Shown here one piece after another: positions 1 to 10,999 of a stretch of 64,000 nucleotides of DNA; the stretch's first letter is position 1, and each line of letters opens with the position of its first letter. A program made the translations under genes and the position numbers. The DNA comes from Undaria pinnatifida. Taxonomy: Eukaryota > Sar > Phaeophyceae > Laminariales > Alariaceae. Location of the stretch: NCBI GenBank assembly GCA_012845835.1, contig JABAKD010000025.1, forward strand, positions 11,415,264 through 11,479,263, read 5' to 3'. The notes below the pieces were generated by a model, which saw only the letters and a program-made list of their open reading frames with translations, made no database searches and was not told the origin of the DNA.

Positions 1-150
1 AACGGACGTTTAGCTGAGGAGGGCCGACTACAGCAATGATTAGACTATATACATATACCGGGTAAAAGGCAGATATGACTGACCGTACATCGGTAAGGTA
101 CGTGTATGCTGACCCTCCCATCGCTGGTTTTCTTCTACTTTCGTTTCCAG

Positions 151-294
151 GAGGCTGTGGCTTTCCCAGAGAACGAGGCCTACGAGTTCCGTCTAATGAA
201 AGGCGAGACGATCAGGCTCGAAACGGACGGGTCTTTCTTCGTGAACAACAAGAGGTGCAGCGGAGAAGCGTTCACGGGGGCTAACCAGTGCTAA
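151..294 (+). CDS. vHPO: Last exon of vanadium-dependent haloperoxidase, copy A (partial)
   Basis: This is the 3' terminal exon of a haloperoxidase gene whose other exons lie upstream of the window. It starts after a TTTCCAG acceptor and runs 47 codons to TAA. The peptide (EAVAFPENEAYEFRLMKGE...) matches the last exon of the complete copy at 20587-20730, with 9 of 144 bases and 3 residues different. The preceding 150 bases are intron and align with the last intron of copy B. The exon encodes only the C-terminal tail, after all catalytic residues, so it says nothing about activity. It is open and unbroken, which suggests copy A is still a gene. Confidence 0.88.
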   Translation, partial: EAVAFPENEAYEFRLMKGETIRLETDGSFFVNNKRCSGEAFTGANQC

Positions 295-1776
295 CCAACG
301 GGCCACCAGCGTTTGTTTTAGCATGAAGATGGTTTAAACCACCGTCGTAGATTGATTGCATAGGCGACATCTGCCAAATGTGCACGAACACATATTGTGC
401 CAACAGAAGACGGCGGTTAATCGACATGCATCACAGGTGTAGTTGTTATCTGTTTACTGGTCATGTCTGGTTGTTGTCTGTATAGACTACACCCCGACGA
501 GCGAACAACCGCCCTCGCACGGACTAAAAACAGTGTAAGATCTATGAGCGAATATTTTCAGCTCATCGCAGAAGGTCGTGGTACGGTGTTCCTGGGAACA
601 TTACACCAGAGGCAAACTTAAGGACGGAGTCGTTGGGCGGGAAGCCATCCTTTCTGCTTGTGGAGGCACTTCGAACGCAATATTGACATTGAGATTGCAA
701 GGCACCAGTAGTCTTCTGAAATAGACTTACACGTAGCAGGGGTGGGGACAAGTGGAGCATTGGAAACATGTTCCGTGTAGGTTTGTGAAATATCTTGTTG
801 TTAACTGTTTTGGAGGTATCGCTATGAGCGTGAGCGGTATTCCCAGCGCCTCAAGTCAACGGAGCTGCATTCTACACCTTGTACCGTGTGCGCGCACCTT
901 GGGGAAATTATGTGTCTGCAGGTGCTAAGTGCTCTGGAAAATGGCATATTTTAGACAATCATAGGTTTCTGAATGTTTTCATGTAATGTACTTCGTTGGG
1001 TGTGACTGGCCCATTCTGCCGATATAGTCTAGTCTATATATAGACTATATAGACTGTATGTGCCCGTATATATACGCCAGTATGCTGTCCTTTGTTTGTT
1101 CTAGGGTGTAGTGTGCGTCAAACCACCGGTGTCAGCTCTGTCTGGCGACGGTGGTGTCACCCGGTTAAGACTGGGACAGTGTTGTTCGTGCGCTTCCACC
1201 TCGGTGACACACCAATATTTTGAATGGGTCGGGGTGACCCGTCTTCTATGTGGCCGAAGTATGTGGTGCTGTCCTATTGAAGCCTTTCATCAAGCCAAGA
1301 CCCTCCTCCATGGGTGTCCCGTGGTTAAGCTTAAGATGATGTTTTGGTTGATGTTCGACGGAGATGGTTGCGCTTGATACTGCCCAATACACGAAACGGG
1401 GGCTGCATCACGATGTCACCGTTGTTGCCCTGTCCTGGACAACGCCCTCGATTGAGGGAAGGGTAGCAGTTTGCAAGAATAGCTACCTAACCTTGAGCAG
1501 AGTGGTTGTATACATCGGTTGTGGTGTTTGTTTCAACATGAGTACACACCTGATTACTTACCCGAAGCATCCGTACCTTCCTCAGGAGAGCGTTAATCAT
1601 ATGTATGTTTGATTATGTAGACACTGCGTGTTTCATCGTGAGAACATTTGCGTTGTGCGGTTTATGATATATTTCAGTGGAGTACTGTGAATGTAGCACT
1701 ACGTACGGCAGAGCCAGCGGTTGGATTCGTTCGAACGTAATCCCCAAACCAGCTCACGTTCATCGCTGGAAATTAT

Positions 1777-2001
1777 TATAAAAATTAAAATACGCTCCAG
1801 ATGTGAGATCGAAGATTCCGTCGAAACTCATCTTTGCAAGCTGTGTGTGATACTCCGATCGCGCGCATTACGAGTTGTGTGTCCTCATTAAGGATATAGG
1901 TCGGCGACTCCCCTTACAACTACAGTGTAGCTATCAGGGTCAACAGGATGATCTTAGTCAGTCTGTGCGCGGAAACTATAAAACCCGTTTCTGAGGGGGA
2001 C
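1777..2001 (-). mobile_element. R1: truncated copy of dispersed repeat family R with target-site duplication
   Basis: A 225-bp insertion flanked by the 10-bp direct repeat TGGAAATTAT (1767-1776 and 2002-2011). The corresponding place in copy B (near 22215) lacks it, so this is an insertion and not ancestral sequence. It matches R copies at 3685, 6090, 10070-10400, 27870, 29680-29900 and 45330. Read on the minus strand, it ends at the boundary all R copies share (CTGGAGTGTATTT-like, then an A/T-rich tail). It begins internally, as a 5'-truncated retroposon would. No coding capacity is visible. Confidence 0.7.
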
Positions 2002-2993
2002 TGGAAATTATGCATTTAAAACATCGAGCACAGTGTCGGGCGTCATGGTCATTGTACTTGGTATTGTTATATCCAACCGTTTGAGATCGTACAGCTCAAC
2101 TCGCAGCGGAGGTTACGACTGGTGTAGTATCGCCTTCGAAGCTTTCGTTGTTTTCGAAGGAATCTGGCCTACATGAATGTTGGTTTATGTAGCTTCGGCC
2201 TTGATTTCATATGTTATTGGCGTTTCTTTGTAATATGCGTTTCAGCGATCTTGCATCTGTGTGGCAACGACGACACAGTCAAATAAATGATGTTGCGCTT
2301 CTCAGACGTTGAAAACCCAATCATGATCACACACCAAGGGTCCCGCTTTGGGTTTGGTGTGATATTCGTTCCTTGGAGTTCCCAAATGTTTTTATGCGAT
2401 CAATGTGCGAAAGACGTAATGCGAATCGATCCTGTTTATCCGTAATTAAATAGCCAGTTTCCGGACTTGTGATTCCCAGGAATTGAATGAAGACCTTCAC
2501 AGGTAAGCTTGGCTCCTCCCACCACAGGCCAGTCCCGATGTTGATCCGTCGCACGTTTGCTGCTTGCTGCAACATCGATCCTGCACCAGTTTCGCTCGGC
2601 CTGTTGTTGGAGAAAGAGGCCCAACTCTAAATCTCGAAACGTTTTCTCGATGGTATAATATCCATCACTCAACCGGTCGAACTCACGGCTGACGAAATGT
2701 GAAAAATTATTCGTGATATCTTCCAAACATGAACTATGCTTTCTTGAAAATTTCGTTCATGTCTATACACGAGCATGGCACGATTCGACATCATTACACA
2801 CTGTAGAACCTTGGTTTTAAGTCTAACACACACAATAACAAAGGCAACCTTGGCAATGGCATTGACTTGCTTTAACTGGCATTGATGATTGACGTGCACA
2901 AAGTTCGACAACTTTCTGTCTCCAACTGTTGCAAAACTTGTGATCGGATGTTCCAGTTTGGAAGATGCAGTCCCCCACCACTTACGACCCGGG

Positions 2994-3246
2994 CTACGGT
3001 AGGGGGGTCCCCTTTTGGGCCTTTTATTTCAGTGGCTAGGGGTCACTCGCGCGAGTAACCCCTTTGTTCCTAACAAATCTTACGTTTTCTTTATGTTTTA
3101 CATTGACAAAATCAATCCGCAATGCAAAGGTGATCTAAGCTGCGGCAAACCAAGTTCCTAAACCATCTTCATCCGTAGGGTACAGAGCTACTCGTGCGAG
3201 TGGCTCAAACACACCAGTGAAAATGGGGGTACCCCCCCTACCGTAG
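2994..3246. mobile_element. MITE1: terminal-inverted-repeat element
   Basis: A 253-bp element bounded by CTACGGTAGGGGGGT at the left and its inverted partner ACCCCCCCTACCGTAG at the right. It interrupts flank sequence continuous in copy B (around 24105-24120: CCACCACTTACG then AGCTCAAAT). It has no ORF. An internal palindromic stretch GGGTCACTCGCGCGAGTAACCC lies about 50 bases in, and a half-element with the same end and palindrome sits at 53082-53150. No clean target-site duplication is visible, so the superfamily is unresolved. Confidence 0.72.
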
Positions 3247-3399
3247 CCTTGGTCTTACTTTAAGCTCAAATGCGTGCAAATATCACCACCACCTTGACTA
3301 CGGACTGGTTCCCGTTTTCGCTAGCTGGCATCGCACACATAGAACGCAATTGAATCGCGCGGAGTCACACGCCACCTGTCAATAAGTTGCGTAAGCAGC

Positions 3400-4255
3400 A
3401 GCAGCAGTATTCAAGCCCATTCTCAATCACACTCGATGGTAAATCTAAAAAAACCAAGCATATCGCGCTCTAGCGGTATTATGTAGACTAGTATGCGAAG
3501 CACAAGGGCTAGTGCATGGTAACGTCTAATCTCGTCAATGCCTGGGCCAGAAAAAAAGATAAAAAGGTCATTGAGAAATATACATCCAGCGGTATCTTTT
3601 TTCTCGGCCTGCTAGCGCGGTAGGAGAGATGAAGTGTTGGTCAGGAATTTGTTTTTTGGGCCCCCTCGGTATATTATAAAACTATAAATACACTCCATCT
3701 GTGAGATTGAATATTTCGTCGGAACACATCTTTGCAAGCTGTGTGTGGTACTCCGACCGCGCGTATTACTGGGTGTGTGTCCTTGTTTAGGATATAGATC
3801 GGCGACTCCCCCTGAAACTACAACGTATCTTGTACCAGGGTCAACAGCGTGATGTTAGTTAATCTGTGCGCGCAAGAACCATTTCTGAGGAGGACAAAGT
3901 ATAACAGCCGTCGTAGAAGGAAAGGCATCAGTTTGTCACGTATAAAATATCCTGCTATAAATCGTACAACCGGTGATGGTGAGGGGGGGGGATTCAAGGC
4001 GTGTGGGCCGGGGGCGGGGGGGGGAGCGAGGTAGTAGAGGGAAGGTACGGCTCAATCTGTGCAGCTGCTGCAAACCCTTGAAGGGACAAATCTAACTGTT
4101 GTTGTGGGAGGAACGCATCAGTTTATCATGTATAATTTGTCAATCTTACAACCGGTGAGAAGAGGGGGAGGGGGTGTTCGACAGGGCGGGGGTGAGGGGG
4201 AGGGACAGGAGGATATGGGATTTTTTAGATATATATTTGATGAAGTATTCTTTTG
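3400..4255 (-). repeat. R2: dispersed repeat family R, long copy with shared flank
   Basis: The core starts near 3685 (ATACACTCC...GTGAGATTGAATATTTCG). It carries the family's signatures: CGACTCCCC, a CAGGGTCAACAG block and GGCATCAGTTTGTCA...CAACCGGTGA, followed by G-rich runs. That last sub-unit occurs twice (about 3920-4000 and 4095-4170). The 3440-3680 stretch also aligns with 27655-27860 beside copy R5, so R2 and R5 share more than the repeat itself. No supported gene. Confidence 0.65.
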
Positions 4256-5095
4256 AGGAGCATGCATGCATTTGTATACCACCATCATCATTGGTGCCAT
4301 GTATGGTGCCCTGATTTATAGCACTATGTACATCAGACTACAGCTGTATGTCAAATAAGCACGCTACCAAGGGACGGATGCTGGTGCGTCTGGTTTGGAA
4401 TGAGTAGTTGTCTGGAAAATCACACATTGACGAAGAACATCTCGACTAACGCCTCGCCGCCATCTTCAAGTCAGAGCGCACACAACACGCGTGGGTCTGA
4501 TTTTTGTGCCTGCCCACGTGGAGTGGTCGGATTAGTTCTGTACTCAGCGCCCCCCAACAACGTCGATCTCGCTATGATACCAGGATTGACCGCCAGCCGG
4601 CAACTCTCTCGCGATAAATGGACAACCGCCTCTTCAGCGTGAAGATTCCCTCACGTCCTCGGAACCAAACGCCATCCATCCGTGGCTCGCATCACCTTTC
4701 GCGGCCGCTGCGGTTTGGGGAGAAGCGATCAGCGGCGTGTTGGAAGGGGTCGCAGGCCTTTTACTCTGCCGCGGCGGCATTAGGTCTTGTGACTTGTTGT
4801 AGTGAGCAAGCATCCGTCTTTCTTTCCCACAGCTCGGCTTTCCCAATCTATCCGGTCAGCTCCTGAATCTAAGGGTCACATGGTCTTCGTTGAATACCGC
4901 TGCGTGTAAACTGCTGCTTTTGTAATCTGGAGGCAGTCCTAATAAAACAAAAACATAAAGTATGAGGGACCGCCAGAAGCCGTCCACTGAATTCTTTTTT
5001 TTTTTTTTTCGGGCGTGAAGTTGCAGGTTTCCCCTGTCAATAGTAAAAAAAAAATGGAAAATTGTCGTGTCGGAGACTACTGTCAAATATTATGT
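4256..5095 (+). repeat. S1: dispersed repeat family S
   Basis: About 840 bp homologous to S2 (47350-48170, same strand) and S3 (57410-58250, opposite strand). Shared blocks include GGGGGACGGATGC, CCTCGCTATGATA, CACCTTTCGCGGC and GTTTCCC...ACTACTG near the right end. In S2 a 182-codon plus-strand frame is open across most of the unit. Here the matching frame is broken by stops and shifts near 4640 and 4790. No domain is recognised, so coding status is unknown. Confidence 0.65.
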
Positions 5096-5163
5096 ATACA
5101 TGCTTGTCTTTGATATTTGCGCTCCTGCTGATGGTATCATTAGTATTACTGCTGTATAGTGTA

Positions 5164-5269
5164 TCTGGTTGCCCCAGTTGTCTAATGGTTAGCCTCGTAT
5201 ACTACTATAAATAGGGTTGGTCCTTGAGTTCGATTCCAACCGTGATGACATTTTTTCCTTTCTGGTTGC
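5164..5269 (+). ncRNA. tRNA-like Pol III unit flanked by direct repeats (tRNA pseudogene or SINE head)
   Basis: An A-box-like TTGTCTAATGG (5178-5188, one mismatch to TRGYNNARNGG) is followed 38 bases later by a B-box-like AGTTCGATTCC (5227-5237). A T6 run at 5251-5256 suits a Pol III terminator. The 9-bp word TCTGGTTGC occurs at both ends (5164-5172 and 5261-5269). The acceptor and T stems do not pair properly: GGTTGG/CCAACC closes an oversized loop. It is therefore not a working tRNA. A 20-A run follows at 5278-5297, which would fit a SINE tail. Confidence 0.55.
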
Positions 5270-5297
5270 AAAAATGCAAAAAAAAAAAAAAAAAAAA

Positions 5298-6079
5298 CTA
5301 ACTACGGAGAGCACCTAGATGCGTGGGCAGATACAGTTCGACGCGGGTCGACGGGGCAGGAAAATGTTGAATTCTTCTCGCGATAACAATGAAGGCACGT
5401 ATCGCGTAGTCTGGAGGGGGGAGAGGGGCCCTCTATGTGATCCCGAATCTGATATACTACTTGGAGGGAGCACAGTAGTAGTGCGAGGATAGTACAATAT
5501 AGGATGAAAAATCACAAGAAATAGAATATACGAGCAGAAAAGGGGCTATTCCTCTTCCGCTTTTGTTGGTCGTTCGCATGTGGTTCCTTTCTTTTCCGAA
5601 CGTCGAGGCGAATCGACCCTTAAAATCCATTATCTACTTCGAGTATGTTTGTTTTGCGTTGTTTTTGACGCAAAAAACTGTCGAAAGATGAACGTTTTGA
5701 AGCGTTTTGCAGAAAATATGTATATCGGCAGTATAGCCAAACCAACCTACTGGACTGGTAGTGTTGGAAACATCGTGACGTCTTCGAGGGGTCGACATCA
5801 TGAAATGATATTTTTATTATAACGATTGAGCAGGTACAAGTTGTTGTAGGCGCTCGTTCCACTAATGGCTCACGGGGAGTTTATCATGTAGTCACCGGTA
5901 CGTCCCCACGCGCGACAAGGAAACCACTGTTGTGGTTTTATACTTCTACTGAATGCAGGTAAGTGCTGTCGGTTACATGGGGCGCCACAAATCATTACAT
6001 ACCAGGACTCAAGAAAGTGTGTGTAACTCACATGCATCAATCCGGCAAAACACAGAGGAAGGAAAGGTGTGGCGAATAT
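5298..6079. other. Intergenic, no gene seen
   Basis: Several 60-90 codon frames on both strands, none with recognisable domains, splice context or conservation elsewhere in the window. The segment lies between the A-rich tail at 5278 and repeat R3. Confidence 0.5.
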
Positions 6080-6835
6080 AATATTATAAAAATCAATATA
6101 CACCGCAGCGTGAGATCGAATGTTTTTGGCGAAACTCATCGTTGCAAGCTGTGTGTGATACTCCGATCGCGCGTATTACGGGTTGTGTGTCCTCATTAAG
6201 GATATAGGTCGGCGACTCCCCTTGCAACTACAGTGTCGCTATCAGGGTCAACAGGGTGATATTAGGCAGTCTGTGCGTGAAAACTACAAAAAAACGTTTC
6301 TGAGGGGGACAAAATCCGACAGCTGTGGAAGAAAATGCATCAGTTTATCAAGTGAACGCTGTAAGTCGAATAACCGGTGAGGGGAGGACGGAGTTTTTGA
6401 AGACGTGGCGGCCTGATTTTGATTAAAAGGGGGGCGGGAGGGGAGGAGGGAGGGGAGGGGAGGAGGGGGGGGGAGGGGAGGAGGGGGGGGGAGGGGACGG
6501 GTGGGGCAGATTAATTTGTGCGTGGAAACTATATATCCTTTTAGTGGGGGAGGGGGTGGGAATGTGGCGGGGGGGGGCGGGGGTGGGCTATAGGTCGCAT
6601 GGATGTAGGGGTTTGCTATACGCGTGGTGCTAGGTCTAGGCGATGGTGCGGCTGGTGGCGAAGGAAGGGGCGTTGGGGGCGGAGGTGGGTGGGAATTGCA
6701 GCAGCGGCATGGACGTCTCTAAAACAACACCGAGGCGATATCCAGGGCGTGAAAGTGTTTATTACTCCGGCGAATTTTGCTATTATTAGGTGGGGCGTTT
6801 AAGCAGGAGAAAGCGAGAAAAAAAAAAAAAAAAAA
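6080..6835 (-). repeat. R3: dispersed repeat family R, long copy
   Basis: Starts near 6090 (ATACACCGCAGCGTGAGATCGAATG). It contains the family core (GGTCGGCGACTCCCC, CAGGGTCAACAGGGTGATATT), the sub-unit AAAATGCATCAGTTTATCAAG...CCGGTGAGG and long G-rich tracts (6425-6500, 6540-6590). The distal block GTTTGCTATACGCGTGGTGC at 6613 also occurs in R4 and R8. It ends near an A18 run and G9 run at 6820-6848. The Gly/Arg-rich ORF at 6599-6802 is a product of the simple sequence. Confidence 0.65.
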
Positions 6836-6939
6836 AGGGGGGGGGGGAGGTTTAAGAGGTAATAAATATAATTAGATTAAATAGGCAAAATATATAGTGT
6901 ATAACACAAGACCCTATTTCTACACGAAGAACATGGGTT

Positions 6940-7205
6940 TTAATTTCCGAACTTGACCTTTTATTTTGATTCCGTAGTTTCCGAGAAACGAAATCGTTCT
7001 CTCTGAGAACGAATATCGGAAAAGAGATTTTTATGCACACTTCGTGGTATACTTGATGGTTACAACAACAGTTGAGTATGCGTCCCACCCACCCGGCGTC
7101 CTCGGTGCTATTCTACCCCCAATGATGCCGTCCCGGGTGGCTATCTCCGCCGTGCTATACTGATACGAGTTCACAGAGGACAGCAGCTAGCTATTATAGT
7201 GCAAA
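6940..7205. repeat. T1: diverged repeat shared with 8830-9065
   Basis: Aligns with 8830-9065 through GAGAAACGAAA, ATGGTTACAA-AACAG, GTTGAGTATG, CCGGCGTCC and ACGAG-TCACAGAG...GCAGCTA. Both copies are non-coding. Similarity is patchy, implying an old duplication. Confidence 0.5.
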
Positions 7206-8077
7206 ATACAGGATAATATCACATTTTGGTCCACCATCTAGATTGGCTAGTTTTAGGAGAGAAAAGCAATGATAATGGACGTGTGGTATTCATTGATGCG
7301 TTCTGCGCGGATCTCACACTAGACATATAACTGAACCCTGCATTCCTACGTACGGAACATTAGTTGCAATTCTCGGCGAACGTGTGTGTGTGTGTGTTCT
7401 TCACATTAAACCGTTCTTCTACTCGTCGACATCCAGCACACCCAGTGTCCGTACTGATTCTTCACCCTAGAAAGATCAGCTCTGTGGTCACAAGCTACGA
7501 CACAGAGATAATGCATCGTAATGCATTCGACAACGCAATGTCATGCTCTAGTACTGGGTACGACAGGCACAACATACATACGTCAGCAACAGAAATACAT
7601 TGGAAGAGAGAAATACGAAATAAACAAAAACAAAAACAAAAACAAAAAACAAAAACAAATTAAGAAAACAAATAAAAACAAAGATAAAAATTTACAAAAA
7701 ATGAAACAAACAAAATGAAGGGGAAATCGAAGAAACAACCCAACCGGAAAGGAGAGCCGAAGCTCGGAAAAGAAACATAACAAAATGAAAAAAAAAAAGT
7801 AAAGTTAAACCAAAATAAGATAATCCGAACACGAGCCAAAAACCTGGACACGGAAGGAGGGAACAAAGGGGAAAAAATACCCCAGAAAAAGACGAAAAGT
7901 GCTATGTACCTACTAGTCGGCCTGGTACCTTGCTACCCCGTCTGCCATCTCCTTCCTGCCTTCGTCCACCGCGGTCTCCCTTCTATTCCTCCTGTTGCCC
8001 CCCCTGCCCCCATTCCCTTGGACGGCTTTCCTTCTACTCCTCCTGTTTCCCCCCCTCCCGCCCTTGTGTTCTTCTCA
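7206..8077. repeat. Intergenic, A-rich and C/T-rich simple sequence
   Basis: Holds a short GT run (7383-7397), a CAAAAA microsatellite (about 7622-7662) continuing as A-rich sequence to about 7890, and pyrimidine-rich sequence (7930-8060) with two GTCTCCCTTCTATTCCTCCTG-like direct repeats. Lys/Asn- and Phe/Leu-rich ORFs here are translations of simple sequence. No gene seen. Confidence 0.55.
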
Positions 8078-8632
8078 TTAAGCCAAAATACCTGAGCAAA
8101 AAACATGGTATCCAGCTGCCCTGAATCTCGTGTTGCCGGGCCGTCGAGTTTCCTGCAGGCCAATGAAGTCACAGCCGAGTTGCTGGCCTTTCGCCAGTAC
8201 ACGCTCGTCATGCCCATACCCGTTCTTCCCCTTTACGGCCAGGGTACGCACGTTGTAGGTCGCTACCGCCACAAGTGCCGCCTTCCGTCTCTTACGAGTC
8301 TCGCGTGCTGCTTTCTCAGCCAGCCGACGAGAGGCTCGTCCCCTCCTCCGTTTCTGTTTCTGTTGTTTCTTTTTTCTCTCTATTAATGTGATGATTGTGG
8401 CTCTCCGTTTCGTAGCCCGGTTCGCGCCTTGGTTTCCGCTGGCTGGGTGCAGCCGTCCCAGCCAACGCCGACACTCCCATCCTTCCTGTCGTGCATGCGT
8501 ACCCACGCGGTGGCCAGCCTCTCCACTCCCCAAGCTGCCCACGCTGCGCTCTCTGCTGTGGTGATGTACCCGTCCTGCCCCGGGGATGAACTCCTCGGCG
8601 TCGGGGTTAAAAAGAAAACCCATCACCACCAC
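8078..8632 (-). pseudogene. LINE fragment: apurinic-like endonuclease domain of a non-LTR retrotransposon ORF
   Basis: A minus-strand frame of 184 codons. Residues 84-118 are strongly basic (KKKQQKQKRRRGR). From residue 121 it reads VAVATYNVRTLAV then DFIGLQETRR and AAGYHVFCSG. These are the N-terminal motifs of the exonuclease/endonuclease/phosphatase fold used by LINE endonucleases: the Asn of YNVRT (residue 127) and the metal-binding Glu of LQET (residue 161). Homology stops after FCSG, where pyrimidine-rich DNA begins. The rest of the endonuclease and any reverse transcriptase are missing, so it is a dead fragment. The N-terminal 80 residues are not recognised and may not be coding. Confidence 0.75.
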
Positions 8633-8829
8633 CCCACGCGGTCCTTAGAGTGAGCAGTTCACTAGCCAGACCGCGCAAGGTTCCCTCTCTACCCAGCCCG
8701 AGTCTCGATGCCCGTGTGACTGCCGCTAGACCGCTGCAGGTCCTCGCGGGCTTCCTCGGCCCACCCCAAGGACGGGGCAGGCCGAAGGAGAACGGTAGTA
8801 CACCCAGTCAGTAACGTACGAGTATATAG

Positions 8830-9065
8830 TCTGGGTATTTCATTCGCATTGATCGCGTAGTTGGAAAAAAACGAAGTTTCATATCTCAGAAACGAAAAAC
8901 ATTGTAGAGACATTTACGCGCAATTTATCGGATAATGGTTACAATAACAGCAGTTGAGTATGGACAACACCGAGCCGGCGTCCGCGATGGCCTGGCTGTA
9001 AACATGGTATTATTGTAATACGAGCTCACAGAGTATAGCATGTACAGCAGCAGCTATTATGCATA
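8830..9065. repeat. T2: diverged repeat shared with 6940-7205
   Basis: Partner of T1. It lies upstream of the LINE frame in that frame's orientation. Confidence 0.5.
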
Positions 9066-9734
9066 CTACTACCCGATTGGTATTGAACAACATATTTAGA
9101 CTAAAAGCATCGAACCTACACATTATTTTTCTGTATGTAGCCCTCTTTTGCAAGTGCCGGATACCGAGGGCTGTCTGGGGGGGCAAGAACGGACAAAGCC
9201 GAACCCAGCAGGAAAATACAGAGAAAAAAAAATACTCTCCATTCAGAAAAAATGTTTGGATTATCTGAAAATATCTACTACTTACTGTAGCAGTAGGTAA
9301 AGTTGAATGCCTGTGCACCTGTGGAGCACCTGTTCCGACTGGGCGACCCGAGGGAAGAAAACGCTGATTTTTCCCAATCCGCCGGAGGATGAAAAAACAA
9401 AAAAAAAAAAACAAGCGGTTTGAGGCCCACAGATAGATGATGTCGGGCACCTTAGTGTGGATGGCGGGCGAATGACCTGGTATATGACTTCGTATCTAAG
9501 CCAAGAGGAGGGAGGTATCTGGAAAGGAAAAGCACAGCAGACGACAGCAATACGCATGAGTTGCCCAGTATAGGTTCTACATCCCATTGACACCAACATA
9601 CCAGGACAGACTATGTATCTGTGCCTTAGGATACTACCACATGCTTACAACAGTTTAACAACTATGTACTCGTACGAGAATGTTATGTGTTGCATATATA
9701 TTTTTTTCCTCGCTCTCTCTTTCCCAGACAAGTC
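9066..9734. other. Intergenic, no gene seen
   Basis: Minus-strand frames at 9010-9450 and 9282-9599 reach 146 and 105 codons, but they are Phe-rich translations of T/A runs (an A11 run near 9401) and overlap each other in different frames. No splice or domain evidence. Confidence 0.45.
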
Positions 9735-10410
9735 ACCTAATACCGAGATCCGCCAGAGTAATAAACACTTCAACGCGCTGGATGTCACCTCAACATCGTT
9801 ATAGAGCCGTCCATGCCGCTGCTGCAATTCCCAACCCTCTCCCCCTGCCCCCAACGCCCCCTCCCTCCCCACCACCTGCACCATGGCCTAGACCTAGCAC
9901 CACGCGTATAGCAAACCCTTGCATCTATGCGACCTAAAGCCACCCCCCCCCCCCCCTCCCATCCCCAACCCCCCCCCCCCCCGTCCCCCAAAAGAAGGAT
10001 TTATGGTTTCCACGCACAAATTGACCTGCCCCATCTGTCCCTCCCCCCCCCTCCCGCCCCCCCGCTTGATCAAAATCAGACTTCCAATTCCTTAAAAACT
10101 CCGCCCTCCCCTCACCGGTTATTCGACTTATAGGATTCACTTGATAAACTGATGCATTTCCTTCCACAGCTGTCAGATTTGGTCCCCCTCAGAAATATGT
10201 TTTATAGTTTCCGCGCACAGACTGCCTAACATCACCATGTTGATCCTGATAACTACAATGCAGTTGCAAAGGGAGTCGCCGAACTATATCCTTAATGAGG
10301 ACACGCAACCCGTAATACGCGCGATCGGAGTATCACACACAGCTTGCAACGATGGGTTTCGACTAAATATTCGATCTCACAGCTGGGGTGTATTTAAATT
10401 GTTACAATAT
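9735..10410 (+). repeat. R4: dispersed repeat family R, long inverted copy
   Basis: Inverted relative to R1-R3. Reading along the plus strand it has the GCACCACGCGTATAGCAAAC block (9896), long C tracts (9943-9957, 9969-9982, 10045-10060), the CTCACCGGTTATTCGACTTA sub-unit (10115), the family core, and the shared end CACAGCTGGGGTGTATTTAAA near 10400. No gene. Confidence 0.65.
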
Positions 10411-10732
10411 CATGCAAACGATTCTTACGTACAACCATGCCGTTAACGTTTAGCTACGGTTCAGCACCCCTCTTCCTGAAAAGTGTGAGGTGCATGTTAT
10501 CTTTGTGTTCACGTCGTTGTTTCCAGTAGACCGAGAAGCGGTCACGGAAAAATATGACAACTTTTTCCCAGCAAGAATCGTTTTGTCCCTGGCCTGGCGA
10601 TTGTACAGCCCACGATCCACTCTTTGTTGTCTAAGTATGTATCCCGCTGAGTACACACGTAGTACTGATCGGAGCAGCATCTCGTGCTGCATTGAGTAAT
10701 ATTTTATTATAGTCGAAGTGAACTACCTACCA

Positions 10733-10999
10733 CAGAACACACGACATATATGCGTGCGTATCCATGGTGAGATCTGCTCGACACAAGAACCAACTGTCTG
10801 ATGTTTCTTACCCGCACCTAAACACGATGTGGTTCGATAATAACTTTTGTCCACGGCATCCATAACAATGGACACAGAAGGTGTCATCGAGTTGTCCTTG
10901 CGTCCCCACTCATCAACGAATACTGTCGGCTTTGGCATGGAACCACAGGCCATGGGATACGCACGAATCCCATATATGCCACGCAGATATACAAACCTG
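10733..10999 (-). CDS. Candidate exon of an unrecognised gene (low confidence)
   Basis: A minus-strand open stretch begins after a CACTCAG acceptor-like site and ends at a TGTG|GTAGGT donor-like site. The peptide has protein-like composition (for example PKPTVFVDEWGRKDNSM) rather than simple-sequence composition. A possible upstream mini-exon ending at a GGAA|GTGAGT donor lies near 11430-11470 on the same strand. No domain is recognised and no start or stop exon was found. It could be a chance frame or a gene relic upstream of the haloperoxidase. Confidence 0.22.

Larger units (their letters stand above)
295..3385 (+). repeat. 3' flank of copy A, segmentally duplicated
   Basis: Non-coding flank that aligns in direct orientation with 20731-24235 downstream of copy B, and inverted with 58290-60493 downstream of copy C. 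Shared blocks are near 300-490, 560-780, 1100-1620, 2030-2910, 2910-2990 and 3250-3370. Short ORFs here (for example 1111-1377) also appear at 21500-21920 and 59520-59700, but with broken frames, so they look like duplicated non-coding DNA. Insertions unique to this copy are R1 (1777-2001) and MITE1 (2994-3246). Confidence 0.75.

Noticed and set aside
5164-5260. Functional tRNA gene
   Set aside because: Promoter boxes are present but the acceptor and T stems do not pair.
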